A stretch of DNA of 64,000 nucleotides, taken from assembly GCF_001280845.1 (NCBI RefSeq), contig NZ_LGHP01000002.1:713439-777438 (forward strand). Direction: 5' to 3'. Below, in pieces: positions 16,963-26,594 of the stretch; positions within the stretch are counted from its first letter, which is position 1, and each line of letters starts with the position of its first letter. The position numbers and the translations under genes are program-made. Source of the stretch: Bacillus sp. FJAT-28004 (lineage in GTDB: Bacteria > Bacillota > Bacilli > Paenibacillales > Paenibacillaceae). The notes below the pieces were generated by a model that made no database searches, was not told the origin of the DNA, and saw only the letters and a program-made list of their open reading frames with translations.

Positions 16963-17065
16963 GTCCAAATCTTAAAAAAGTCAATGTTGAAAGAGCAAGA
17001 AATGGCTTACGATGAAACTATTGTTTTTGTTGCTTTTGAGCACAATCTTCTAAATAATGAAAATG

Positions 17066-17088
17066 TGTAAACGATGAAAACGCTTAAC
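17066..17088 (+). promoter_or_regulatory. Overlapping cre-like sequences (weak)
   Basis: TGTAAACGATGAAA (17066-17079) has one mismatch and TGAAAACGCTTAAC (17075-17088) two mismatches to the CcpA consensus TGWAANCGNTNWCA. They lie about 100 bp before the sensor kinase gene. Confidence 0.25.
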
Positions 17089-17182
17089 GAACATGTCTCA
17101 TCAAAAAACGTGACTAAGTTGCCGCTTCATGGCAAACTTGGCGTAAATGGAGGCGGTACTTATCCGTACGGGGTTTGGCAGA

Positions 17183-18925
17183 ATGAAGAGCTCGCTTTTG
17201 TTTCGCTTCGCTTTATTGCTGGCTTTGATGTTGATACCGATCATCTTGATCGGGAATAACTTTTACTCTGGAGGAAGGGAGTCGCTGCGGCGGGAAATAT
17301 CCAACTCGATGGAGTCCCGGGTTGAAGCGAATATACGCGCGATGGAGAAGGAAGTCGAACGTATTCAACTGCTGCAGTTTGATTTAATTAACGACGAGTC
17401 TCTGAACAAGTTGGCGGTTATTCCAGGCTACATGAACCAATACGACAAAAGCCAGGCCATTCTAATGGTGCAGGATAGGCTGTTTGCACTGAAAAACAGC
17501 AGCGTATATATTTCGGATGTGTCGGTTCATATACCCTCGATCAACCGCACGATATCTGCTATGCAGGGAACGGGCGCGATGGCAAATGAGCAATTCCATG
17601 ACACTAGCGAGCTCGCCAGGAAGAGTCCGGGCAAAGCGATATATTTCCTTCACCATATTCCCTATATTGTACTCCTTCACGAGGTAAGCGGTTTGTACGA
17701 AGCGGAAAATGCGATGTATTCCATTATTGTAGAGCTTTCTCCGAATGAACTGAGTAAGTCACTTTCCTCTCTAGAAAGCAGCGAGAACAGCGGCTCCGTT
17801 CTAAGCGATTCGAACGGCGATTTTATTATTCGCACTCATCATTATGAGAATCCCTATTTAGATCAGTACATCGATCAATATAAATCAGGTGCGCCAAATG
17901 AATACGAGAATATCAGAAGTGTTGGGGAGGGAGATAACAGAGTGCTCGTATCCTCCCGTTTCTCTCAACTTCTCGGTTTCTCGCTTATTCATTTTGTTCC
18001 TGAGAAACATTTGTTCAACAATCTACATCGTTACCAGCAGCTGTTCTGGGTGTTAATAGCAGTGTTTTTATTCTTTATTATTGTGCTTTGTTTTTCCCTG
18101 TACCGTATGATCCATCGGCCGTTGCTGGCGCTTCTGCGCGCATTCAGGAAGATGGAGAAGGGCGAATTGGACGTTACGATCACCGAAAACAGCCGCAGCG
18201 AGTTCGGATATTTGCTCCAGGGCTTTAATAAAATGTCCCGTTATATGCGGGAATTGATTGAACAAGTATATACGCACAAAATATTAGTTCAACGAGCTGA
18301 GCTGAAGCATCTACAATCACAAATTAATCCTCATTTTCTATATAACAGTTATTTCACTCTGTATAACATGATTGCTGTAGAGGATCATGACAGTGCCAAG
18401 CAGTTCGCTTCACAGATGGGCAGTTATTTACAGTATATTACTCGCAATTCCTCAGATGAGGTTCCGCTTTACGAGGAGGCTAAACATGCTACGATTTATG
18501 CGGAAATTCAGGGAAGGCGTTTTCGACTGCGAATGAAGGTCAAGTGCGGCGAGGTGCCTACCTCTTATCGGGAGGTTAAAGTGCCGCGTCTTATCCTTCA
18601 GCCATTAATCGAAAACGCTTTCGAGCATGTGTTTGACCATATAGAAGAAGGTGGACTTCTGTCCATTACTTTCGAAGAGCAGGAAGATTGTCTGCTCATT
18701 CGTGTGGAAGACAATGGCTCACTTTTGGATCAGGAACGACTAGAGACCTTAGAGCGGCTGCTGAGAACGGATGAAAGTACGATTGAAACGACCGGCCTTC
18801 TTAACATTCATCGAAGGTTGCGTATGAAATACGGGGATAGAGGCGGAATCGTTGTGGGGCGTAGCGGCCTTGGAGGATTGGAAGTTCGGTTGGCTATATG
18901 GAAGGGGGACAAAGAGTATGCTTAG
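17183..18925 (+). CDS. YesM-type sensor histidine kinase, 580 aa
   Basis: The topology is two membrane helices (about residues 5-25 and 290-315) around a large extracellular sensing domain, then HAMP (RPLLALLRAFRKMEKGELDV), a His_kinase domain with the phospho-acceptor in INPHFLYNS (His384) and an HATPase region (LILQPLIENAFEHVF ... EDNG). This is the YesM/LytS-like class that pairs with AraC-type response regulators and senses extracellular carbohydrates. The start at 17183 puts the first helix at the N-terminus; the upstream ATG at 17147 has no ribosome site. The stop overlaps the response regulator start by eight bases. Confidence 0.9.
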   Translation: MKSSLLFRFALLLALMLIPIILIGNNFYSGGRESLRREISNSMESRVEANIRAMEKEVERIQLLQFDLINDESLNKLAVIPGYMNQYDKSQAILMVQDRLFALKNSSVYISDVSVHIPSINRTISAMQGTGAMANEQFHDTSELARKSPGKAIYFLHHIPYIVLLHEVSGLYEAENAMYSIIVELSPNELSKSLSSLESSENSGSVLSDSNGDFIIRTHHYENPYLDQYIDQYKSGAPNEYENIRSVGEGDNRVLVSSRFSQLLGFSLIHFVPEKHLFNNLHRYQQLFWVLIAVFLFFIIVLCFSLYRMIHRPLLALLRAFRKMEKGELDVTITENSRSEFGYLLQGFNKMSRYMRELIEQVYTHKILVQRAELKHLQSQINPHFLYNSYFTLYNMIAVEDHDSAKQFASQMGSYLQYITRNSSDEVPLYEEAKHATIYAEIQGRRFRLRMKVKCGEVPTSYREVKVPRLILQPLIENAFEHVFDHIEEGGLLSITFEEQEDCLLIRVEDNGSLLDQERLETLERLLRTDESTIETTGLLNIHRRLRMKYGDRGGIVVGRSGLGGLEVRLAIWKGDKEYA

Positions 18926-20534
18926 ATTGTTAATTGTTGATGATGAGCCCGATATTGCAGACGGTCTCTACACACTTCTGCAGGAACGTTTTCCGGTCGA
19001 GTTCGAATTATACAAGGCCTATTCTGGAAAGACGGCACTTGAATGGTTAAGGAGGGGAAGGTTCGACATCGTAATGACCGATATTCGGATGCCTGTTCTT
19101 GGCGGAATGGAGCTTCATAAGCATATTCGCAGACTGTGGCCCAGATGTAAGGTTGTTTTTCTGACGGGGCATAGCGAATTCGATTATGTTTATGAGGCTA
19201 TACATTATGACAATACCAGCTATCTGCTTAAGACCGAAGGTCATGAGACGATTTTGGATACCATCGGCAAGCTGGCGGAGGATATAGCCGGAGAACAGCA
19301 GATTGAAGGTCTTATGGTCAAAGCGATGCAGCAGATGGAACAAACGCTGCCGCTGCTACAAAACGAGCTGTTAAGCGAACTGCTTTATAGCGAATCTTTC
19401 GATAGGCTGAGCAGGTCCGATCAATTTGAGGAACTGGGTATTCCGCTGGATCCGAAGCGTCCAGTCCTCATTATGATGGCTAAACTGATAGGGTTGGAAT
19501 CAGGATCGAGACAAATCGGCAAAGCTCAGCTTCATGCGGGGATGAAGGTGCTCGAGGAGCAATATGGCTATTCCCACCTGCATATGAAGTATATATTTGT
19601 CGACAAGGAAACCATGGTCTGGTACATACAACCGGCAGTCAGCCATTCAGAAGAACAATTTGAAGAGCCTGCTTTGTGGAGTGGCATTCTACTTGCCGTC
19701 CGGGAATATGCAGAGAATGCGGAGGCCGCATGTCTACTCTCTTTCGATATTTCGTTATTGTTCCTGCTGGACAAGTCTCCATGCGAGTGGGAAGACATCG
19801 CCGACCGCTGGGCTATGCTGGAGCATGAATATCATCGTCAATCCGGTGATCGAAACGGGGTTGTTCAAGTCGAATTCGACGAAACGGAGCTCTATCGGAC
19901 GAAGATGCTGCGCAAAACGGATTTGTTTGGCGAATATTTAGCAAACGGCCAGGCCGAAGCGTTCGATTCCGCCTGGGAGCGTTTCACAGCCGAGCCAACG
20001 CGAGTCGAATCGGTTTACTCTGGGCTTTCGCTCGTTTTCTTGCGCCATATCCATCGGTTCAATTTGCAGGAGCGTCTATCGGTGCGCACTGATTTGTCAA
20101 TTTTAATGCAGCCAGCAGTTGGTCAAATTGATCCTGCGTCATGTATGGATTATTATTATCGACTTGCCATGACGATTTTTGAGATGCAGCAGCAGGATCA
20201 GGCGGAACGGCGTGATCGGACAATTGATCATGTGAAGGGTTATATTCACGACCACCTGGGTGATGATCTCTCATTGGTGCGTTTATCAGAGATTGTAAAG
20301 TGGAATCCCTCTTATTTATCCAGAGCGTTCAAAAAGGTAACGGGCACGAACGTGCTCACTTATATCCATGAGGCGAAGCTGAAAGAAGCCATGCGGATGC
20401 TGGTTCAACCAGATCTGAAAATTCATGAAATCAGTACTGCGCTTGGCTTTATTTCACCGCCCCATTTCACACGATTTTTCAAGAAAGCAAGCGGTTATAC
20501 CCCACAGGATTATCGAGCGCTAGAAGAACGATAA
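18918..20534 (+). CDS. YesN-type response regulator with AraC output domain, 538 aa
   Basis: The receiver domain has the acidic pair in IVDDEP (D8, D9), phospho-acceptor Asp55 in MTDIRMP, Thr83 and Lys105. A middle domain of about 270 residues is followed by two AraC helix-turn-helix motifs (LSLVRLSEIVKWNPSYLSRAF and KIHEISTALGFISPPHFTRFF). The start at 18918 follows GAAGGGGG; the open frame extends upstream through the kinase gene but that part is not homologous. It is co-translated with the kinase and most likely activates the transporter genes that follow. Confidence 0.92.
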   Translation: MLRLLIVDDEPDIADGLYTLLQERFPVEFELYKAYSGKTALEWLRRGRFDIVMTDIRMPVLGGMELHKHIRRLWPRCKVVFLTGHSEFDYVYEAIHYDNTSYLLKTEGHETILDTIGKLAEDIAGEQQIEGLMVKAMQQMEQTLPLLQNELLSELLYSESFDRLSRSDQFEELGIPLDPKRPVLIMMAKLIGLESGSRQIGKAQLHAGMKVLEEQYGYSHLHMKYIFVDKETMVWYIQPAVSHSEEQFEEPALWSGILLAVREYAENAEAACLLSFDISLLFLLDKSPCEWEDIADRWAMLEHEYHRQSGDRNGVVQVEFDETELYRTKMLRKTDLFGEYLANGQAEAFDSAWERFTAEPTRVESVYSGLSLVFLRHIHRFNLQERLSVRTDLSILMQPAVGQIDPASCMDYYYRLAMTIFEMQQQDQAERRDRTIDHVKGYIHDHLGDDLSLVRLSEIVKWNPSYLSRAFKKVTGTNVLTYIHEAKLKEAMRMLVQPDLKIHEISTALGFISPPHFTRFFKKASGYTPQDYRALEER

Positions 20535-20600
20535 TGGGTTGATTAGTTAGGCAAGCTTCTGCACAAAGGTAAAAAATAGATAAGCAGAAGTAAAGAAATG

Positions 20601-20640
20601 GCCTGTTACGTTAGTTGATGTAACGGGCTTATACTTTATT
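20601..20640 (+). terminator. Terminator-like hairpin after the two-component genes
   Basis: GCCTGTTAC (20601-20609) pairs with GTAACGGGC (20620-20628), then a T-rich stretch. It separates the regulator genes from the transporter genes. Confidence 0.6.
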
Positions 20641-20648
20641 TAAGCAAG

Positions 20649-20662
20649 TGATAGCGTTTACA
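20649..20662 (+). promoter_or_regulatory. cre-like CcpA site
   Basis: TGATAGCGTTTACA differs at one position from TGWAANCGNTNWCA. It lies 18 bases before the binding-protein start codon, where CcpA would block transcription, which fits catabolite repression of a sugar importer. Confidence 0.6.
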
Positions 20663-20680
20663 ACAAAAGGGGGAATGAAC

Positions 20681-22405
20681 ATGCAACACAAAAGTCTGAA
20701 GCGATATCTGATATTCGCTGCAGCAGTCATGCTTCTCATAACATCAGCATGCAGCACTACGAATAACGGAGCAAATGGAAATACGGGCAAACAAGAAAAC
20801 ACTGCAAACACAGGAGATAGCAAGGGCGCAGGGAATACGGAAGACAAATCAGTTGCCGCTGATCCACTTGGTAAATATGAGCCTGCGATTGAAGTGTCAA
20901 CCGTGAGGTGGCTGCCGCCATCTATCAAGTTCGAGAAGGGTGACAGCATTGACAACAATATCTGGTATCGCTCTTATGAAGAGGAGCTTGGTATTAAGCT
21001 AATCAATGAGTGGAGTGTTCCACAGACGCAGTGGCAGCAAAAAATGAATGTGACCATCGCATCAGGCGATATTCCGGATATTTTGACAGTGTCGGCCAAT
21101 GAGTTGAAGCGTCTTGTCGATGCCGATATGGTCGAGGACATGACGGAAGTATTCGAGAAATATGCTTCGGATAAAACCAAGCAAGTTATAAGTAATGATG
21201 GAGGCAACGGAATGAAGGCCTCAACCTTCGAAGGCAAATTGCTTGCACTGCCTGGTGTTACCTTCACGGGTACCGGGGCGCAGATGTTATGGATTAGGCA
21301 GGATTGGCTGAAGAAGCTAAATTTGTCAGAGCCAAAATCGATGGAGGACGTATATCGCATCGCCGAGGCTTTTGCTAGTCAAGATCCTGATGGCAACAAC
21401 CAGAAGGACACGATAGGGCTGGGTGGAATCAATAAGGATTTGAACTCTTTAATGGGCTTCTTCGAAAGCTTCCATGCTTATCCGGGACGCTGGGTCAAAG
21501 ATGATTCTGGACAGCTTATCAATGGGGATATTCAACCTGGCCTCAAGCCGGCGCTGCAGAAGCTGCAGGATCTGTTCAAAGCAGGTCTGATCGATCCAGA
21601 GTTTGCGGTCAAGGATCAGGCTAAAGCTTATGAGCTGATTGCCGGCAACAAAACGGGCATGTTCTACTCAGGCGAAGGCGCCGTGTGGTGGCCGTTGACG
21701 GATCATTATAAAAAGGAAAAATCGGATTGGAAGCCGTATCCACTAATTTCCTTTGACGAACAGCCTGCAAGCACCTCGGGTGGCATTCCGGTAGGGAACT
21801 ATTATGTCGTTCGCAAAGGTTTCAAGCATCCGGAAGCGCTTGTGAAGCTGCTTAATTTTGCAGTAGAGAAGCAGTATGGTCCAGAAGGACGACTGGATGC
21901 CTATTGGTACGGCGGAGAAAACAAAGAAATTAATGTATCTGCATTTGCAGCTGTCATCATAAGTGATCCACTGGAGCTCATTAATATTCACAGGGGTGTT
22001 CAAGCATCGGAAGATGCAGGACAGTATGTGGATAACCCGATTGCTGATGTAAAACATCATTATGATCTCTACAAGCTGTGGTTGTCGGGCAAATTTAAAG
22101 ACAGCAACGAGGAAGGGCAAGCCTGGTCTTCCTACAAATGGGCTGGACCTGGAGGCGGCATGAATGTAGTCAGCGACTATGTGAAGGAAAACAAGTACCT
22201 TGTTGATGAATATTCGGGACCGAGCACGCCAACGATGACAGCCAAGAAAAGCACACTGGATAAGATGAAGCTGGAAGTGTTCACGAAAATTATTATGGGG
22301 CAATCGGATGTTAGCGAGTTCGATAAGTTTGTAGCGGATTGGAAGAAATTTGGCGGAGATTCGATTACTGCTGAGGTCAACGAATGGTATAAGGCTAAAC
22401 AATAA
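20681..22405 (+). CDS. Sugar ABC transporter substrate-binding lipoprotein (LplA-like), 574 aa
   Basis: The signal peptide ends in LITSAC with the lipid cysteine at residue 24, followed by an Asn/Gly/Thr-rich linker (about 25-60). The rest is a family-1 extracellular solute-binding protein of the large (~550 residue) LplA/YtcQ type; SGDIPDILTVSANELKRLVD and YPLISFDEQPASTSGGIPVGN are typical. It delivers oligosaccharides to the two permeases downstream. Start 20681 is seven bases behind GGGGG; an in-frame ATG at 20675 is too close. No ATPase gene is present, as is usual for this class, which uses a shared MsmX-like ATPase. Confidence 0.92.
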   Translation: MQHKSLKRYLIFAAAVMLLITSACSTTNNGANGNTGKQENTANTGDSKGAGNTEDKSVAADPLGKYEPAIEVSTVRWLPPSIKFEKGDSIDNNIWYRSYEEELGIKLINEWSVPQTQWQQKMNVTIASGDIPDILTVSANELKRLVDADMVEDMTEVFEKYASDKTKQVISNDGGNGMKASTFEGKLLALPGVTFTGTGAQMLWIRQDWLKKLNLSEPKSMEDVYRIAEAFASQDPDGNNQKDTIGLGGINKDLNSLMGFFESFHAYPGRWVKDDSGQLINGDIQPGLKPALQKLQDLFKAGLIDPEFAVKDQAKAYELIAGNKTGMFYSGEGAVWWPLTDHYKKEKSDWKPYPLISFDEQPASTSGGIPVGNYYVVRKGFKHPEALVKLLNFAVEKQYGPEGRLDAYWYGGENKEINVSAFAAVIISDPLELINIHRGVQASEDAGQYVDNPIADVKHHYDLYKLWLSGKFKDSNEEGQAWSSYKWAGPGGGMNVVSDYVKENKYLVDEYSGPSTPTMTAKKSTLDKMKLEVFTKIIMGQSDVSEFDKFVADWKKFGGDSITAEVNEWYKAKQ

Positions 22406-22479
22406 CCTGAGAATGGAGAGGAAGCAGGCTTGATTCGCTTGCTTCCTTTCTTACTCTATCAGCTTAGAAAGGAATGATA

Positions 22480-23400
22480 ATGTTGCAAGCGGCGACCGTC
22501 AAAAGAAGACGACCTTGGAAGAAACATCTCCCTCTGCATCTTATGCTGGTGCCCGGAATCGTTTTGTTGATCATGTTTCATTATATCCCTATGGCAGGGA
22601 TTGTCATTGCCTTCCAGGATTTTATTCCCGCAAAAGGTTTCTTCGATTCCAAATGGGTGGGTTGGAATAATTTCGAGTTTATGCTCCAGATGCCTGGGAT
22701 TGGTCAGGTATTATGGAACACGATTTTTATTGCATTTCTGAAAATAATCTTCGGTCAAATTGCACCTATTGTGACGGCTTTACTGCTTAATGAAGTGCGG
22801 AAATCATCGATCAAGAGATCAGTGCAGACCCTCATTTATTTACCTCATTTCCTTTCGTGGGTCATTCTTGGCGGCATTCTGATCGATATTCTCTCACCGT
22901 CACAGGGACTGCTGAATGAAGTGATTAGCTGGTTTGGAATGGAACCGTTATTTTTTCTCGGCAATGATAAGCTGTTTCCTTATGTGCTGGTTGTCACGGA
23001 TGTGTGGAAGGAATTCGGGTTTGGCACCATTGTGTATCTTGCTGCACTTACCAGCATTAATCCTACGTTATACGAAGCAGCAATCATGGATGGGGCCGGC
23101 AGATGGAAACAGACGATACATGTGACATTGCCAGGTATGCTGCCCATCATTGTACTGCTCGCGACGCTGGGCCTTGGCGGAGTGCTGAATGCAGGCTTTG
23201 ACCAAGTGTTCAATCTGTATAACCCACTTGTCTATCGTACAGGGGATATTCTGGACACCTTCGTGTATCGACTAGGCCTCATTGATGCCCAATATGCGGT
23301 TGCGACAGCGGTCGGCCTGTTCAAATCGGTGGTCTCTTTGATTTTTGTAGGAGCATCGTACTGGCTGGCTTATCGATTAGCTGGTTACCGTATTTTTTAA
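22480..23400 (+). CDS. Sugar ABC transporter permease (LplB/YteP-like), 306 aa
   Basis: Six membrane helices and the permease EAA loop (YEAAIMDGAGRWKQTIHVTLPGM) are visible. The N-terminus KRRRPWKKHLPLHLMLVPGIVLLIMFHYIPM is typical of the LplB/YteP group. The start at ATG 22480 is six bases behind AAAGGA; an ATG at 22474 overlaps it too closely. It lies 75 bp behind the binding protein gene and 17 bp before the second permease, so the three form one transcription unit. Confidence 0.92.
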   Translation: MLQAATVKRRRPWKKHLPLHLMLVPGIVLLIMFHYIPMAGIVIAFQDFIPAKGFFDSKWVGWNNFEFMLQMPGIGQVLWNTIFIAFLKIIFGQIAPIVTALLLNEVRKSSIKRSVQTLIYLPHFLSWVILGGILIDILSPSQGLLNEVISWFGMEPLFFLGNDKLFPYVLVVTDVWKEFGFGTIVYLAALTSINPTLYEAAIMDGAGRWKQTIHVTLPGMLPIIVLLATLGLGGVLNAGFDQVFNLYNPLVYRTGDILDTFVYRLGLIDAQYAVATAVGLFKSVVSLIFVGASYWLAYRLAGYRIF

Positions 23401-23417
23401 GGAAAGGAGTGGCAGTT

Positions 23418-24314
23418 ATGGACTTCAATGATTCACTTGGACGAAAAGTTTTTCTTATTTGCAATAATATCTTTCTTATTTCATTAGCCGTTGTTTGCTT
23501 GCTTCCTCTCATTAATATATTGGCTCTGTCCTTTAGCTCAAGCTCGGCGGCGACGGCGGGGGCAGTCAAGCTGTGGCCTGTTGATTTTACGCTGAGCTCC
23601 TACAAGTACGCACTGTCCAAACCGGAATTTTTACAGTCGCTATTCGTTTCCATTGTGCGGGTTGTCCTCGGAACGATCATCAGTTTATTGGTGGTCATTA
23701 TTTCCGCATATCCGTTGTCAAAGGAACGGACGGACTTTCCCATGCGCACCTTCTATGTGTGGTTCTTCTTTGTAACAATCCTGTTTAGCGGGGGACTAAT
23801 TCCTACTTACATGGTCATTCGAAATTACCATATGCTTGATACGATCTGGGCACTTGTACTTCCAGGCGCTGTGGCGGTGTTTAACATCGTGCTGCTGCTC
23901 AATTTCTTTCGTGGTACACCCAAAGAAATTCAGGAGGCTGCCCTTGTTGACGGATGTACCCACTGGCAATTGCTTTGGAAAATGATGGTTCCGATCTCGA
24001 TACCTGCACTGGCAACAATTTTGCTATTTACATGTGTAGGTCAGTGGAATTCCTGGTTCGATGGACTGATTTATATGAACTCGCCTGTAAATTATCCGTT
24101 GCAGACGTATTTGCAGACACTTGTTGTAAGTACGGAACTATTTACCGCAGGGGGTAACCTGACAGCGGAAGATATGAAGGCACTAGCGGAGGTATCCGAC
24201 CGTACAACCAAAGCCTCGCAAATTTTTCTTGCTGCACTGCCTGTGCTTGTTCTTTATCCTTTTTTGCAAAAATATTTCATGAAGGGCATCGTGCTGGGCA
24301 GCGTGAAAGGATAG
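23418..24314 (+). CDS. Sugar ABC transporter permease (YtcP-like), 298 aa
   Basis: Six helices, the conserved FxxGxLIPTYxVIRNYxMLDTxWALVLPGAVAVFNIVLL segment and the EAA loop IQEAALVDGCTHWQLLWKMMVPIS identify the CarB/YtcP-type partner permease. GGAAAGGAG sits eight bases before ATG 23418; a GTG at 23409 overlaps the ribosome site itself. It pairs with the preceding permease. The secreted enzyme gene begins 41 bp later. Confidence 0.92.
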   Translation: MDFNDSLGRKVFLICNNIFLISLAVVCLLPLINILALSFSSSSAATAGAVKLWPVDFTLSSYKYALSKPEFLQSLFVSIVRVVLGTIISLLVVIISAYPLSKERTDFPMRTFYVWFFFVTILFSGGLIPTYMVIRNYHMLDTIWALVLPGAVAVFNIVLLLNFFRGTPKEIQEAALVDGCTHWQLLWKMMVPISIPALATILLFTCVGQWNSWFDGLIYMNSPVNYPLQTYLQTLVVSTELFTAGGNLTAEDMKALAEVSDRTTKASQIFLAALPVLVLYPFLQKYFMKGIVLGSVKG

Positions 24315-24355
24315 ATTTACGGAACATCATTACATCATATCGGGAGGAATGGTTT

Positions 24356-26332
24356 GTGATGAAGATGAAGTTACTGCTTGCGTTGCTTATGCTGGCAACT
24401 TTTATGAATGTTGGGGAGGTGCATGCTGTGAACGTGGAAAATAAGCAGGTCTCTTCAAAAATCGTTACTTGGGAAACGCCAGATTGGAAACAAAAAAACA
24501 ACAGTTTTTCGGTTTGGATACGAGAGAAAGGCAAGAAAACTTGGGAGGAGCTTTATGTTTATAACGTAAAGAACGGCGAGCAGAAGGAGCAAGATGTGCC
24601 TACGGATGCAGCAATGGTTAACGTAGACTTTACAGGTACAGTTGAGTTTAAGGTAACTTACAACACGGATAAAATCAAAGATTATGAAATACGCCCGTCG
24701 GCTTACGGGATAAACGCTAGGAAAACAGGAGGAAATACATTAACCTTTTCGCTCACGCAAAATAGCAAAGCTCCATTAAAGCCCACCATTATGGTGAATG
24801 GCAGCTGGAGTGAGGGCAATTTACACATCCTTTCAAACACGCCTGAGAACGATGCTCCTTCACAAAACGCCGCGAACGTCTATGTTATAAATCCTGGTGA
24901 CCCTATCCCGCTTTATTTGCCAACTGGAAAAGATACTTATTATTTCAAGCCAGGCGAGCACGAGTTGCCTAAGGGCATGTGGGTTGAGCTTGATCTCGAG
25001 GATACCATTCAACTGGAAAAGTTTGATTTGGTGCAGCTGCTAACTAACTCCCAATGGTTTGCAAAAGGACCTCAACGATTTATTATTGAGGCCAAGGAGA
25101 AAATCGACGACCCGTATGTACAAATATACGATGGGTACGAGAACAATAGGGAAGGAACAGTCACCGATTTATTAAGCAACGTTAAGGCGAGATATGTGAA
25201 GCTTGTCCTATTGGGTAATACCGGTTCAAGTCATTATGTAATGACATCATTGGCAAGCGAATTCAAGCTTTATAAAAAGGGAGATGATTCTACAAATATT
25301 GCAAAGGGCAAAGCGATAAGAGGAGCTTTCCCCGGTTACTCTAATATAACGGATGGCAATGATTCCACTACTTATATGTCTTCTACTGGTTATGGCAATT
25401 GGCATGCGGGAGAAGCGTTTTATATAAGTCAGAGCGGTACGAATGTTTATTTGGCGCCAGGCTCGCTTGTCAAAGGGTCAATTTCTGCTGATGATCTGAG
25501 CAACATTACAATCAAAGGCCGAGGTATCATGTACGGTGGTGATCTTTTGCGGCCTAGAAATTACGCCGAGGGGCGAAGCGGGGCGATATGGATTACCAGA
25601 AGTACCCAATCAGCAGTGGAAGGCATTACACTGATCGATTATCCGATGTGGTCAGTTGTTATGAACTTTACGGATCAAACGTCGATCAAAAACATAAATT
25701 TTTTCGGATCTATGGTCAATGCTGATGGTATTCACCTCTCCGGCAGCAAAAATGCGCGTGTTTCAGGCGTATTCATAAGAACGACGGACGATAATTTTGT
25801 CATTTATCATTATGGAGAGAGTTCAAATATATCGGTGAAGGATTCAATCTTCTGGGCAGATAATGCCCGCCCGATATTGCTGGGGCTTGGCGATACGCCT
25901 AATGCGACCATCGATAAGGTTAACTTTGAGAACATCTATATCTTGAATCAGCGAGGCGTTTGGGACTTGAATAAATATAACGGCGCCATTCAAATCTGGG
26001 CAACAGGAGGGAACAAGATAAGCAATATTGCTTTTAAAAATATTCATATCGATGAGTTTGAAGCTCCGGAAGACTCTATGCTTTTTCAAATCAAGACAGA
26101 AGAGATGGCTGCTGGGATTTCACCGGGTTCTGTAAGCAACGTCTCCTTTAACAATATCTTCTACCGGGGTAAGCTTCCAAGAAAATCTCTGATTTATGGC
26201 GTTGACGATATCCATAATGTGAAGGGGATTTTATTTAACCATTTTAAAATTAATAATACTTTATTGTCTTCTGCTAACATGAATCAGTATATAGAATTTA
26301 AAGGGAAGTATTCGGATATAAAGTTTAAATAG
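24356..26332 (+). CDS. Secreted right-handed beta-helix glycosidase-like protein (GH28-like), 658 aa
   Basis: The signal peptide (MMKMKLLLALLMLATFMNVGEVHA) predicts export. Residues ~150-330 look like a beta-sandwich region ending in a discoidin-like stretch (VKARYVKLVLLGNTGSSHYV). The C-terminal half is a parallel beta-helix with the GH28-like strings NADGIHLSGSKNARVSGVFI and TTDDNFVIYHYG. The aspartates of the NxD and DD motifs are kept, but the GHG and RIK motifs of true polygalacturonases are not visible. It may be a divergent GH28 or a related pectate- or dextran-active family. The start is GTG 24356 or ATG 24359 behind GGGAGGA. It probably supplies the oligosaccharide imported by the adjacent transporter. 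Confidence 0.8.
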   Translation: MMKMKLLLALLMLATFMNVGEVHAVNVENKQVSSKIVTWETPDWKQKNNSFSVWIREKGKKTWEELYVYNVKNGEQKEQDVPTDAAMVNVDFTGTVEFKVTYNTDKIKDYEIRPSAYGINARKTGGNTLTFSLTQNSKAPLKPTIMVNGSWSEGNLHILSNTPENDAPSQNAANVYVINPGDPIPLYLPTGKDTYYFKPGEHELPKGMWVELDLEDTIQLEKFDLVQLLTNSQWFAKGPQRFIIEAKEKIDDPYVQIYDGYENNREGTVTDLLSNVKARYVKLVLLGNTGSSHYVMTSLASEFKLYKKGDDSTNIAKGKAIRGAFPGYSNITDGNDSTTYMSSTGYGNWHAGEAFYISQSGTNVYLAPGSLVKGSISADDLSNITIKGRGIMYGGDLLRPRNYAEGRSGAIWITRSTQSAVEGITLIDYPMWSVVMNFTDQTSIKNINFFGSMVNADGIHLSGSKNARVSGVFIRTTDDNFVIYHYGESSNISVKDSIFWADNARPILLGLGDTPNATIDKVNFENIYILNQRGVWDLNKYNGAIQIWATGGNKISNIAFKNIHIDEFEAPEDSMLFQIKTEEMAAGISPGSVSNVSFNNIFYRGKLPRKSLIYGVDDIHNVKGILFNHFKINNTLLSSANMNQYIEFKGKYSDIKFK

Positions 26333-26594
26333 AGCCTGAAAAATGAAAATTAAGAAAGGCTCGCCAACCTAGACATCGTAAAAAAAGTCAGTGTTTTGCA
26401 CACATAATAACCAAGCAACAGCTCCTATCGAATGATGATATGGAGCTATTTGCATATTGCTTTTAATAAACGCAATAAATGAGGTGTTGATTCTACAAGG
26501 ATTTACATAGCATTCTATTAATTAAATAAACAAAAACATATACAAAGTATAAAAATATAATTATTATTAATTTATAAAAGCAAGGGAGGAAAAT

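Noticed and set aside
17074..17259. 61-codon frame before the sensor kinase
   Set aside because: Overlaps the kinase start in another frame, no ribosome site.
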